DNA of 64,000 bases, from positions 1,411,501 to 1,475,500 of the forward strand of contig NZ_CP144212.1 in the NCBI RefSeq assembly GCF_041378895.1. Reading direction: 5' to 3'. Both the position numbers and the translations under genes were made by a program. The DNA is from Dechloromonas sp. ZY10. Its GTDB lineage: Bacteria > Pseudomonadota > Gammaproteobacteria > Burkholderiales > Rhodocyclaceae. Below the pieces are notes generated by a model. That model made no database searches, was not told the origin of the DNA, and worked only from the letters and a program-made list of their open reading frames with translations. Shown here piece after piece: positions 1-7,247 of this stretch; position 1 is the first letter of the stretch, and each line of letters opens with the position of its first letter.

Positions 1-158
1 CTTCTGGCCTCTGACGAAAGTAATAAATAAGAGCTCGGTATTTTACTAATCAAGGGTATGAGCACCTTGCTACTCTGCCCATTTTGGGCAGCCCGGCGGA
101 ACTTTGAGCAATACGTCTGCCGCAAGCCTTTGCGACCGGTGCCGAGCGGCTTGCCGGC
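1..158. other. Left window edge with no gene I can support
   Basis: I find no convincing coding region here. A small hairpin, CTGCCC then five bases then GGGCAG, lies near 75-91, and a looser inverted repeat (GCAAGCC ... GGCTTGC) lies near 122-153, just beyond the stop codon of the minus-strand gene that follows. Neither has the T-run of a strong intrinsic terminator. The segment may be the 3' flank of that gene and of a gene outside the window. Confidence 0.4.
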
Positions 159-662
159 TTACTCCCTGAGCATGATTCCCAGTCGTTCCGGCCAGGGGAG
201 GTGAGTCCACCAGTCCTGAAACTTCAGGTAGTAGGCATAGCCCAGTTCCGTCAGCTGAAACACGGCCAGGTTGGGAACCCAGTGAGTGTTTGGGCAAGGG
301 GCGCAGCAGCCGGCGGCAATCAGTAACCGACCGATGATTGCCGGATGATGCGTGCCGGGAACGACCAGAATGTCGAGTCCGGGCTCCTCTCCGGGGCCTT
401 GTGCGGCCTGCTCCCGGGGCCGCAGTGAGGAGGTCGGGGCCGGCGTGGGAGGCGGCAGTTTGACCAGCATCGGCTCACCTCCCGCCAGCCCGCGCAGGGC
501 GTTGAGGAGTTGAAAACGCAGGCCGTCGACCTGGCAGCGTTTGCTTGGGGCTCCTGTGCCGTATTCCGGAAATGCCGGGATCGGGACTGCTTGCGGGACG
601 GATGCCGGGCGCGGTCGGGTCAGCTGGCGGTGGGCGTATTCGGTGGCGGCAAGCAGCAGCAT
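159..662 (-). CDS. Hypothetical protein, 167 aa
   Basis: I do not recognise this protein. The start at 662 is chosen because AGGGAGGGG sits about six bases upstream on the minus strand; the frame stays open further upstream but has no comparable ribosome site. The middle (about residues 60-85) is rich in proline, threonine and alanine and looks like a flexible linker. The C-terminal third (about 95-167) looks globular, with two cysteines in a CCAPC cluster and an aromatic tail containing LGYAYYLKFQDWW. No signal peptide or membrane segment is evident. It is divergently oriented to the glycosyltransferase at 921, and a palindromic repeat lies in the shared upstream region. It could be a lineage-specific regulator or a false call, but the ribosome site and the protein-like C-terminus favour a real gene. 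Confidence 0.5.
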   Translation of the reverse strand: MLLLAATEYAHRQLTRPRPASVPQAVPIPAFPEYGTGAPSKRCQVDGLRFQLLNALRGLAGGEPMLVKLPPPTPAPTSSLRPREQAAQGPGEEPGLDILVVPGTHHPAIIGRLLIAAGCCAPCPNTHWVPNLAVFQLTELGYAYYLKFQDWWTHLPWPERLGIMLRE

Positions 663-815
663 GATCGACCCCTCCCTGAACTGGCGCTTGCCGGAGCCGC
701 GCGGCACAGCAGGCGGCAGATGCGCGTGAAAAACGACACTGACCAGAATTTGACGGGAGAAGCCGGTAAAAGGTTCAGCCAAGGTGGCGGCATGGTTGCC
801 GTTTTTTTTGATTTT

Positions 816-829
816 CACGGTCGACCGTG
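816..829. repeat. Dispersed GGTCGACC palindrome, copy 1
   Basis: A perfect 14-bp palindrome, CACGGTCGACCGTG, lies between two divergent genes. It is preceded by a T-rich stretch (801-815) and followed by GGCAAAAAC at 836-844, which matches the right arm of the longer copies at 49251 and 60568. It belongs to the family described in the findings. Confidence 0.85.
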
Positions 830-920
830 GCCAGTGGCAAAAACTCCGGGGCTTGCCTGTATTTCTCCGGTAACACGGCTTGCCTACCCTGTGGTCTGTT
901 CTGGCCAGGGGAGAAAGACG

Positions 921-2069
921 ATGCAGCAAGCAGATCGGGTGGGTGGGATGCGTTTGGCGCTTGTCAGCGAAACCTGTGCGCCGGAAGTCAATGGCGTCGC
1001 CCTGACTCTTGGCCACCTGCTGTATGGCTTGCGTCAGCGCGGGCATTGGGTCGAACTGGTGCGACCCCGGCAACTGCGCGGCGATCGCGGCGGGCATGGC
1101 GAATTCACCGTTGCCGGCTTGCCTCTACCCGGTTACGCGGGTTTGCGCTTTGGCCTGCCGGCCGGCCGGATCTTGCTGCAACGCTGGCGCGAACAGCGTC
1201 CGGACCTGGTCCATGTGGTCACCGAGGGGCCGCTCGGCTGGTCGGCGGTATCGGCCGCCCGGCGCTTGGGAATTCCGGTGACTTCCGGCTATCACACCAA
1301 TTTTGCCCGCTACAGCCTGCATTACCGGCTTGGCTGGTTGCGTCCGGCGGTGGCCAGCTATTTGCGGGGGTTTCATCGACGAACGCAGGCAACACTGGTG
1401 CCGACCGCAGCCCTGGCGGCAGAACTCGCCGGCGAGGGGGTGCCCGGCGTGCAGGTGGTCGGGCGTGGGGTCGATAGCAGCTTGTTCGGCCCGCAGCGCC
1501 GCAACCCCGGTTTGCGCCACTTGTGGGGAGCCGGTCCGGACGATCCGGTCTGCCTGTTTGTCAGTCGTCTGGCGCCGGAAAAGAACCTGGCCGACGTGGT
1601 CCGCGCCTTTGTCGCGCTGCGTCAACAGCAGCCGGCAGCCCGCATGGTCTGGGTCGGTGATGGGCCGGCCCGGGCGGCACTGCAGCGGGCGCATCCCGAG
1701 CACGTGTTTTGTGGTGAGCAGCGGGGTGAAAAACTGGCCGAGCACTATGCCAGTGCCGACCTGTTCCTCTTTCCCAGCCTCAGCGAAACCTGGGGTAACG
1801 TGGTTGGTGAAGCCATGGCCTCCGGTTTGCCGGTGCTTGCCTATCGCAGTGCCGCAGCGGCCGAACTGATTGTGGATGGCACTAACGGGCGGGTGGTCGC
1901 CCCTGGCGACAGCGCCGCTTTTGTTACCGCTGCCGGCCAGCTGGCCGCCGATCCGGTGGGGCGCCGCCGGATCGGGCAGGCTGCGCGGGAGAGTGTCCAG
2001 CAGCGTGGCTGGTCGGAGGTGGTGGCGCGTTTTGAGGGCATTCTGCGCCAGGTGATCGGGGGGGGCTGA
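921..2069 (+). CDS. Glycosyltransferase family 4 (GT-B), MgtA/PimB-like
   Basis: A 382-residue GT-B glycosyltransferase that probably transfers a hexose or mannose from a nucleotide-sugar to a lipid or glycan acceptor at the inner face of the membrane. The N-terminal Rossmann domain opens with SETCAPEVNGV and has a GYHTNF acceptor-side motif. The C-terminal donor domain has RGVD, FVSRLAPEKN, WVGDGPAR and the E-x7-E motif within ETWGNVVGEAMASGLPV. The start at 921 follows AGGGGAGA; an internal ATG at 948 has poorer spacing. Length and motifs fit family 4 enzymes such as GDP-mannose-dependent alpha-mannosyltransferases. The exact sugar and acceptor cannot be read from sequence. It is monocistronic and divergent from the gene at 159. 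Confidence 0.85.
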   Translation: MQQADRVGGMRLALVSETCAPEVNGVALTLGHLLYGLRQRGHWVELVRPRQLRGDRGGHGEFTVAGLPLPGYAGLRFGLPAGRILLQRWREQRPDLVHVVTEGPLGWSAVSAARRLGIPVTSGYHTNFARYSLHYRLGWLRPAVASYLRGFHRRTQATLVPTAALAAELAGEGVPGVQVVGRGVDSSLFGPQRRNPGLRHLWGAGPDDPVCLFVSRLAPEKNLADVVRAFVALRQQQPAARMVWVGDGPARAALQRAHPEHVFCGEQRGEKLAEHYASADLFLFPSLSETWGNVVGEAMASGLPVLAYRSAAAAELIVDGTNGRVVAPGDSAAFVTAAGQLAADPVGRRRIGQAARESVQQRGWSEVVARFEGILRQVIGGG

Positions 2070-2152
2070 AATGCCGCGCCAGAGGAGGGGGCCGGCGCGG
2101 TGACCGGTCCTCGTTGTCATCTGATGGTCATCATTTTTGCGGCCTGAACTGT

Positions 2153-2167
2153 GTATATTGTTTATAC
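2153..2167. promoter_or_regulatory. Promoter/operator-like AT-rich site
   Basis: GTATA-TTGTT-TATAC is an inverted repeat with perfect 5-bp arms, overlapping a TATATT -10-like hexamer (2154-2159), 23 bp before the start of the histone-like gene at 2190. It is sharply AT-rich against a GC-rich background. It could be the promoter with an overlapping repressor site. Confidence 0.4.
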
Positions 2168-2189
2168 GGTTTTATTGAAAGGATGAATC

Positions 2190-2804
2190 ATGGCCGAGCA
2201 GAATTCGACAACTCCCGCCGCTCCCGCCGCTCCCGCCGCTCCTGCCGCTACCGCAGGCCCCGCGACCGAGGCCCCGGTGACAGCGACCGCCAAGCCGGCA
2301 GCACGCAAGGCGGCTCGCCGCCCTGCTGCTCGTATCCAGTCTGCCGCTGCGGTACCGCCTGTTGCGGCGGCGGTCGAGGTGGCGCCGCTTACTGCCGCCG
2401 AGCCGGTGGCGAGCGACACCCTGGCTGCCAACCCGGTGAGCAAGACAGTTGCGGGCAAGGCGGCCAAGTCGGCCAGGAGTGACAAGACCGAAAAGCCGGA
2501 AAAGACCGAGAAACAAGTCAAGGCGCGCAAGCCGGCCAAAGCCGATAAAAGTGAAAAGCCCGAAAAGCCTGAAAAGCCACGTAAGGCGCGGCTGGTCCGC
2601 GACAGTTACACGATTCCGCAAAACGAGCATGAGCGTCTGGACACGATGAAGAAGCGGGCGCTGGCCTACGGGGTCAGCATCAAGAAAAGTGAATTGCTGC
2701 GTGCCGGCCTGCTGGTTCTCGATGCGCTCGACGACGCCCGTTTCAAGGCGGCGATCGAGCGGGTGGAAGTGATCAAGACCGGGCGTCCGCGCAAGGGCGA
2801 CTGA
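2190..2804 (+). CDS. Ala/Lys/Pro-rich histone-like protein with conserved C-terminal domain
   Basis: A 204-residue, strongly basic protein. Residues 1-130 are low-complexity: Ala/Pro-rich repeats such as AAPAAPAAP, then Lys/Glu/Pro repeats (EKPEKTEK, SEKPEKPEKP). This resembles histone H1-like or AlgP-like tails that bind DNA non-specifically. Residues about 132-204 form a compact domain running from RLVRDSYTIP through KKSELLRAGLLVLDAL to KTGRPRK. That domain is common in betaproteobacterial proteins, and its strand-helix-helix pattern is reminiscent of ribbon-helix-helix DNA-binding proteins. ATG at 2190 follows AAAGGA, and a strong terminator follows the gene. The likely role is a nucleoid-associated or DNA-binding protein; the regulatory target is unknown. 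Confidence 0.75.
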   Translation: MAEQNSTTPAAPAAPAAPAATAGPATEAPVTATAKPAARKAARRPAARIQSAAAVPPVAAAVEVAPLTAAEPVASDTLAANPVSKTVAGKAAKSARSDKTEKPEKTEKQVKARKPAKADKSEKPEKPEKPRKARLVRDSYTIPQNEHERLDTMKKRALAYGVSIKKSELLRAGLLVLDALDDARFKAAIERVEVIKTGRPRKGD

Positions 2805-2845
2805 AGCCGGCATCGATGCGGCGCGGCGCCGGCCGCGTGCGCCAG

Positions 2846-2876
2846 GGCCGCCGTTGCAAAGACGGCGGCCTTTTTT
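2846..2876 (+). terminator. Intrinsic terminator
   Basis: GGCCGCCGT and ACGGCGGCC form a perfect 9-bp stem around a 7-base loop, followed by six T residues. It ends transcription of the histone-like gene. Confidence 0.9.
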
Positions 2877-2952
2877 GTGCACTGCGGCAGCGTGTCATCG
2901 GCCTGCAATCATCGCCGGCGATAGTGGGACTATTGCTTCGAGGAACTGCACG

Positions 2953-4908
2953 ATGAACGCCTTTGATCCCGCCGACCAACCGCCCTGTAACCCCTTCGCC
3001 GAGGCGCTGCCGGCCGGTCTCGCCGATCCCTTCCGCCGCCGCCTGTTGTCGGCGGCCTTGCTCGGCAGCGGTGCCGCCGCACTGAGCGCCGCCGGGATTC
3101 CTTTGCCGGCGCTGGCTGGCAGCGCCGGGCGAGCCGCCGGGTCGCTGGCGGCTTTCGGCGGCGTGCCGGTGAGTCAGGACGACCAGGTGCACCTCGGCGC
3201 CGACTATGTCGCGCAGCTCCTCTATAGCTGGGGCGATCCGGTTTCCAACGGGCCGCGCGCGGCGGCCGATGCTGCCGACAATGAAAATGCCCAGTTGCAG
3301 CAGGCCGGGATGCACCACGACGGGATGCATTTCTTTCCCTTCGTCGAGCGCGGCAAACCGTCATCGACGCATGGCCTGCTCTGCGTCAATCACGAATACA
3401 CCGACGAAGGCCTGCTCCACGCCGATGGCAGCGCCAACCCGAGCCCGGCCAAAGTCGCCAAGTCCAAGGCGGCGCACGGCGTGTCGGTGATCGAGATCCG
3501 CCGTGATGCCGAAGGTGCCTGGCAGGTGGTGCGACCCTCGCGCTGGGCGCGGCGCATCACGGCGGATACCCCGTGCCGGGTGGCCGGGCCGGCGCGCGGC
3601 ATTGCCGCGATGCAAACGGCCGCCGACCGCCGTGGCGAGGTGGTACTCGGCACCTTCAACAATTGCGCGATGGGGGTGACGCCGTGGGGCACCTACCTGA
3701 CCTGCGAAGAAAATTTCAATAATTACTTTAAAGGCCCGGCGACGCCGAATGCCGATCAAAAACGCTACGGCTTGAGCGCCAAGGGCGGCGGTATCGGCTG
3801 GCATCGCTTTGACGAGCGTTTCGACAGCACCCTGCATCCCAACGAGCCCAACCGCTTCGGCTGGGTGGTCGAGATCGACCCGCAGCGGCCCGATTTGCCG
3901 CCGGTCAAGCGCACCGCGCTCGGCCGCTGCAAGCACGAGGGGGCGACCGTGACGCTGGCCCGCGACGGGCGGGTGGTGGTGTACATGGGCGACGACGAGC
4001 GTTTCGAGTACGTCTATAAATTCGTTTCGCAGCGCCGCTACATTGCCGGCGAGCGCGACCCCGGCAGCCTGCTCGACGAGGGCACGCTCTACGCCGCGCG
4101 CTTCGACGAGGACGGCAGCGGCCGCTGGCTGCCGCTGCGCCACGGCGAAAAATACCCGCGCGGCGGGTTGACCGTGGATCATGGCTTTGCCAATCAGGGC
4201 GAGGTCGCGATCCGCTGCCGCCAGGCCGCCGACCTCGCCGGGGCAACGCCGATGGACCGTCCCGAATGGATCGCGGTGCATCCGCACAGCGGCGAGGTCT
4301 ACGTCACGCTGACCAACAACGACCAGCGCGGCAGCCCCGAGCGGCCCGGGATCAACGCTGCCAACCCGCGTCCCCGCAACGTCTTCGGCCAGATCGTGCG
4401 CTGGCGCGAGCAGGGCGGCGACGCGGCAGCGGAAAGCTTCAGCTGGGACATTTTCGCCCTCGCTGGCGACCCGCAGCATCCCGAGCCGGCGCAGCAGGGC
4501 ACGGTGCGCGGCGACGCCTACGGCAGCCCGGACGGCCTGTGGTTTGATCCCAGCGGCCGGCTGTGGATTCAGACCGACGTGTCGACCAGCGCCATGCATC
4601 GGGGCGACTACCAGCGCCTGGGCAATAACCAGATGCTGGTGGCCGACGTTGCCAGCGGCGAAACCCGGCGCTTTCTCACTGGCCCGCGCGGCTGCGAATT
4701 GACCGGGATCAGCGCGACGCCGGATGGGCGGACGCTGTTCGTCAATATCCAGCATCCCGGCGAGCCAGCCAACGAACAATCCGACCCGCAGCGGCCAACT
4801 GCGGTCTCGGCCTGGCCGGCCAATCAGTTTCCCGAGGCCGTCGGCGGTCGGCCGCGCTCCGCGACGCTGGCAATCCGCCGGCGCGACGGGCGGCCGGTGC
4901 TGGATTAA
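2953..4908 (+). CDS. PhoX-family (DUF839) Tat-exported phosphatase
   Basis: A 651-residue member of the PhoX/DUF839 family. Known members are calcium- and iron-dependent alkaline phosphatases exported folded to the periplasm. The N-terminus carries a twin-arginine signal, FRRRLLSAALLG near residues 27-38, followed by a hydrophobic Ala/Leu stretch. Family blocks include NHEYTDEG, GTYLTCEENFNNY, GRCKHEGATV, YMGDDERFEYVYKF and GSPDGLWFDPSGRLWIQTD. The start at 2953 is chosen because GAGGA lies nine bases upstream and the Tat signal begins shortly after; the frame is open further upstream but overlaps the preceding terminator. It is monocistronic. No Pho box was identified. The substrate (phosphomonoester or other) is inferred from the family. 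Confidence 0.88.
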   Translation: MNAFDPADQPPCNPFAEALPAGLADPFRRRLLSAALLGSGAAALSAAGIPLPALAGSAGRAAGSLAAFGGVPVSQDDQVHLGADYVAQLLYSWGDPVSNGPRAAADAADNENAQLQQAGMHHDGMHFFPFVERGKPSSTHGLLCVNHEYTDEGLLHADGSANPSPAKVAKSKAAHGVSVIEIRRDAEGAWQVVRPSRWARRITADTPCRVAGPARGIAAMQTAADRRGEVVLGTFNNCAMGVTPWGTYLTCEENFNNYFKGPATPNADQKRYGLSAKGGGIGWHRFDERFDSTLHPNEPNRFGWVVEIDPQRPDLPPVKRTALGRCKHEGATVTLARDGRVVVYMGDDERFEYVYKFVSQRRYIAGERDPGSLLDEGTLYAARFDEDGSGRWLPLRHGEKYPRGGLTVDHGFANQGEVAIRCRQAADLAGATPMDRPEWIAVHPHSGEVYVTLTNNDQRGSPERPGINAANPRPRNVFGQIVRWREQGGDAAAESFSWDIFALAGDPQHPEPAQQGTVRGDAYGSPDGLWFDPSGRLWIQTDVSTSAMHRGDYQRLGNNQMLVADVASGETRRFLTGPRGCELTGISATPDGRTLFVNIQHPGEPANEQSDPQRPTAVSAWPANQFPEAVGGRPRSATLAIRRRDGRPVLD

Positions 4909-5082
4909 GCCCCGGGCCGGATGGGCGGAAAGGGCTGGCTGGATGCCGCAGCGCTGCCGCCGCCACTATGGCTCGCTGGCCGCCTGGTGCGGCGCTGGTT
5001 CAAGGGGGCTACGGCTAGGGGGACGCCAGCGGAGATGGGTGTCCGAATCAAGGTTTTCAGGTTCTCAGCAGGAGTTTTAGGC

Positions 5083-5238
5083 ATGCAGAAATCGAATCGC
5101 AGCGAGATTGCCGCTTTTCCCGAACTGTTTACCGGGCTCGATCAGTTTGTTGCTGAACAGGCTGGTCGCTGGCTGAAAGGCGGCGGCGTGGTTTTTGTCC
5201 TGGCGCTGGCCCTGAGTGCGGCCAGTTGTGCTGCCTGA
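5083..5238 (+). CDS. Small single-span membrane protein, 51 aa
   Basis: A 51-residue protein opening the TRAP transporter operon. ATG at 5083 is preceded by AGGAG at a good distance. The C-terminal half, about residues 33-51, is hydrophobic (GGGVVFVLALALSAASCAA) and can span the membrane once; the N-terminal half is polar. Its stop codon overlaps the ATG of the next gene (TGATG at 5236-5240), so the two are probably translationally coupled. An in-frame ATG at 4921 would extend it by 54 residues but lacks a clear ribosome site. The function is unknown; position suggests a role with the TRAP system. Confidence 0.55.
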   Translation: MQKSNRSEIAAFPELFTGLDQFVAEQAGRWLKGGGVVFVLALALSAASCAA

Positions 5239-6158
5239 TGCGTGGCTGCTGGCAGTGGCCGGCCGCTCGCCGGCCAGGGCGGGCGATCCTGTGCGCGGCT
5301 TTGCTGCTGGCACTGGGCGCCTGTTCGCCGCGCCAGTTGATCGTCGGCAGTCTGGCAGACGAACTGGCGGCACAGGGTGCAGGGGCCGAGGATGACCTGG
5401 AACTGGCGCGCGACGCCGCGCCGTATCACCTGAAATTGTCCGAGGCCGTGCTCGCCCGCCAGCCGCAGCACGCAGCGCTGGCGCAGGCGGTGGCGGCCGG
5501 GTTCACGCAGTACGCCTGGGCCTTTGTCGCCTTCGACGCCGAGCAGATCGAGGAACGCGACGCCGCTGCCGCCGAGCGCCTGCGCCAGCGGGCGGCGGCG
5601 CTCTATCTACGGGCCTGGCGACACGCGGCGACGGCGCTGGCCGGCGCCCCCGAGGCTTTACCGGCCTTGCTCGCCGGCGACTGGCAGCCGGCCCCGGCGC
5701 AGGTCGGGCTGGCCTATTGGGCGGCCGCCGCCTGGGGCGCGCGGATTGCCTTGAGCAAGGACCAGCCCGAAATCGTCGCCGACCTGCCGCTGGCGATCCG
5801 CCTGGCCGAGCGCGCGGCGCAGGTCGAGCCGGACTGGGGGCGGGGGGCCTTGCACGGCCTGCTCGCCAGCTTCGAGGCCGGGCGGCCGGGCGGCGATCTG
5901 CGACGCGCCGCCGCCGGTTTCGAGCGGGCGATTGCACTGGCGCAGGGGCAACTGGCTGCGCCCTACGTTGCCAAGGCTGAGGCGATTGCACTCGCCGCCG
6001 GCGACCGCGCCGGCTTCGAGGCCTTGCTCCGGCAGGCGCTGGCGGTGCGTGAGCGTTCCGCTGGCGGCGACGGGAGCCAGGAGGGCGATGCGCTGGCTAA
6101 CGAAATCATGCGTCGGCGCGCGCGCTGGCTGCTCGGGCGCGCTGACGATCTGTTTTGA
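5238..6158 (+). CDS. TRAP transporter TatT-component lipoprotein
   Basis: A 306-residue lipoprotein with lipobox LGAC (Cys29) after a basic, hydrophobic signal. The mature part is Ala/Leu-rich and helical, as expected of the TatT (TRAP-associated T component) family. TatT proteins form TPR-like rings that associate with a DctP-type binding protein. Recognisable stretches are AAGFTQYAWAFVAFDAEQIE, APYHLKLSE and the C-terminal NEIMRRRARWLL. The gene starts inside the stop codon of the preceding small gene and is followed by dctP and a fused dctQM, the typical TatT gene order. It probably anchors or hands over substrate within the periplasmic part of the transporter. Confidence 0.8.
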   Translation: MRGCWQWPAARRPGRAILCAALLLALGACSPRQLIVGSLADELAAQGAGAEDDLELARDAAPYHLKLSEAVLARQPQHAALAQAVAAGFTQYAWAFVAFDAEQIEERDAAAAERLRQRAAALYLRAWRHAATALAGAPEALPALLAGDWQPAPAQVGLAYWAAAAWGARIALSKDQPEIVADLPLAIRLAERAAQVEPDWGRGALHGLLASFEAGRPGGDLRRAAAGFERAIALAQGQLAAPYVAKAEAIALAAGDRAGFEALLRQALAVRERSAGGDGSQEGDALANEIMRRRARWLLGRADDLF

Positions 6159-6197
6159 GCTGTGCCGGCAGTGGCCGGGCGGCGTTTTTTGGTCTTT

Positions 6198-6215
6198 TTC
6201 ACGGTCGACCGTGAA
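6198..6215. repeat. Dispersed GGTCGACC palindrome, copy 2
   Basis: A perfect 18-bp palindrome, TTCACGGTCGACCGTGAA, fills much of the 72-bp gap between the TatT gene and dctP inside the TRAP operon. A TTTTTT run lies upstream at 6185-6190. Confidence 0.88.
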
Positions 6216-6230
6216 TTTGGGGGATTTTCG

Positions 6231-7244
6231 ATGTTGAGGAAGCTTTGGCCGTTGCTGATCTGCGCCTGTTTGGCCTTGGGCAATGGGGCGGCGGGTGCCG
6301 CCGACAAGCAGTTGCGGATCGGCACGCTGGCGCCGAAGAATTCGCTCTACCACCGGCAATTGCTCGAAGTCGGCGAGGCCTGGCGGGCGGCGCAGGGCGG
6401 CAGCGGCAAGTACCTGGTTTATCCTGACGGCAGCCAGGGCGGCGAGACCGACATGGCGCGGCGGATGCGTATCGGCCAGTTGCAGGGGGCGTTGCTTTCG
6501 GTGGTCGGGCTGCGCGAGATCGAACCGTCGATTGCCGCCTTGCAGGCGCTGCCGCTGCTCTTCCGCTCGTGGGAAGAAGTCGATTACGTGCGCGAGAAAA
6601 TGCGCGCCGGGATGGAGCAGAAATTCCTCGACAAGGGTTTCGTCGTCCTCGCCTGGGGCGATGCCGGCTGGGTCCGCTTTTTCTCGAAGGAGGCGGCGCT
6701 GCGCCCGGACGACTACCAGCGAATGAAGTTTTTCGCCTGGGCCGGCGAAAACGAGCAGCAGGCGATCATGAAGAGCCTGGGCTATACGCCGGTGCCGCTG
6801 GAAACCAGCGACATCCTGCCGGCGATCCAGACCGGGATGATCAATGCCGTGCCATCGACGCCGTATTTCGCGCTGGCGACGCAGATTTATACCAGTGCGC
6901 CGCACATGCTCGACATCAACTGGGCGCCGATTGTCGGGGCCCTGGTGATCACCAAGAAAGCCTGGGATGAGAGCAGCCCCGAGGCACAGGCCGCCTTGCG
7001 CAGTGCCGGCGCCAAGGCGGGAATGCAGATGCGGGCCAAGGCGCGGCAGGAAGTCGACGAGGCGGTCGCAGCGATGAAAAAGCGCGGACTCACGGTTAAC
7101 ACCCCGAATCCGGCACAAATGCAGGAATGGCAGGCGCTGGCCGAAAAACTCTACCCGCGCATTCGCGGCAAGATGGTGCCGGCCGAGACCTTCGACGAGG
7201 TCATGGGCCATCTCAAGGACTTCCGCAGCGGCAAGGCGAAGTAA
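6231..7244 (+). CDS. dctP: TRAP transporter substrate-binding protein DctP
   Basis: A 337-residue periplasmic solute-binding protein of the DctP family. A Sec signal spans residues 1-23, with cleavage probably after GAAGA. The mature protein begins KQLRIGTLAPKNSLYHRQ. Family blocks include GGETDMARRMRIGQLQGA, KFFAWAGENEQQAIMKSLG and TSDILPAIQTGMINAVPSTP, the last being the conserved helix and substrate-contact region. The start follows GGGGG at 6219-6223. It sits between the TatT lipoprotein and the fused membrane component, so it delivers the ligand to DctQM. The ligand is not predictable with confidence; TatT-linked TRAP systems often differ from C4-dicarboxylate ones. Confidence 0.85.
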   Translation: MLRKLWPLLICACLALGNGAAGAADKQLRIGTLAPKNSLYHRQLLEVGEAWRAAQGGSGKYLVYPDGSQGGETDMARRMRIGQLQGALLSVVGLREIEPSIAALQALPLLFRSWEEVDYVREKMRAGMEQKFLDKGFVVLAWGDAGWVRFFSKEAALRPDDYQRMKFFAWAGENEQQAIMKSLGYTPVPLETSDILPAIQTGMINAVPSTPYFALATQIYTSAPHMLDINWAPIVGALVITKKAWDESSPEAQAALRSAGAKAGMQMRAKARQEVDEAVAAMKKRGLTVNTPNPAQMQEWQALAEKLYPRIRGKMVPAETFDEVMGHLKDFRSGKAK

Positions 7245-7247
7245 GCG

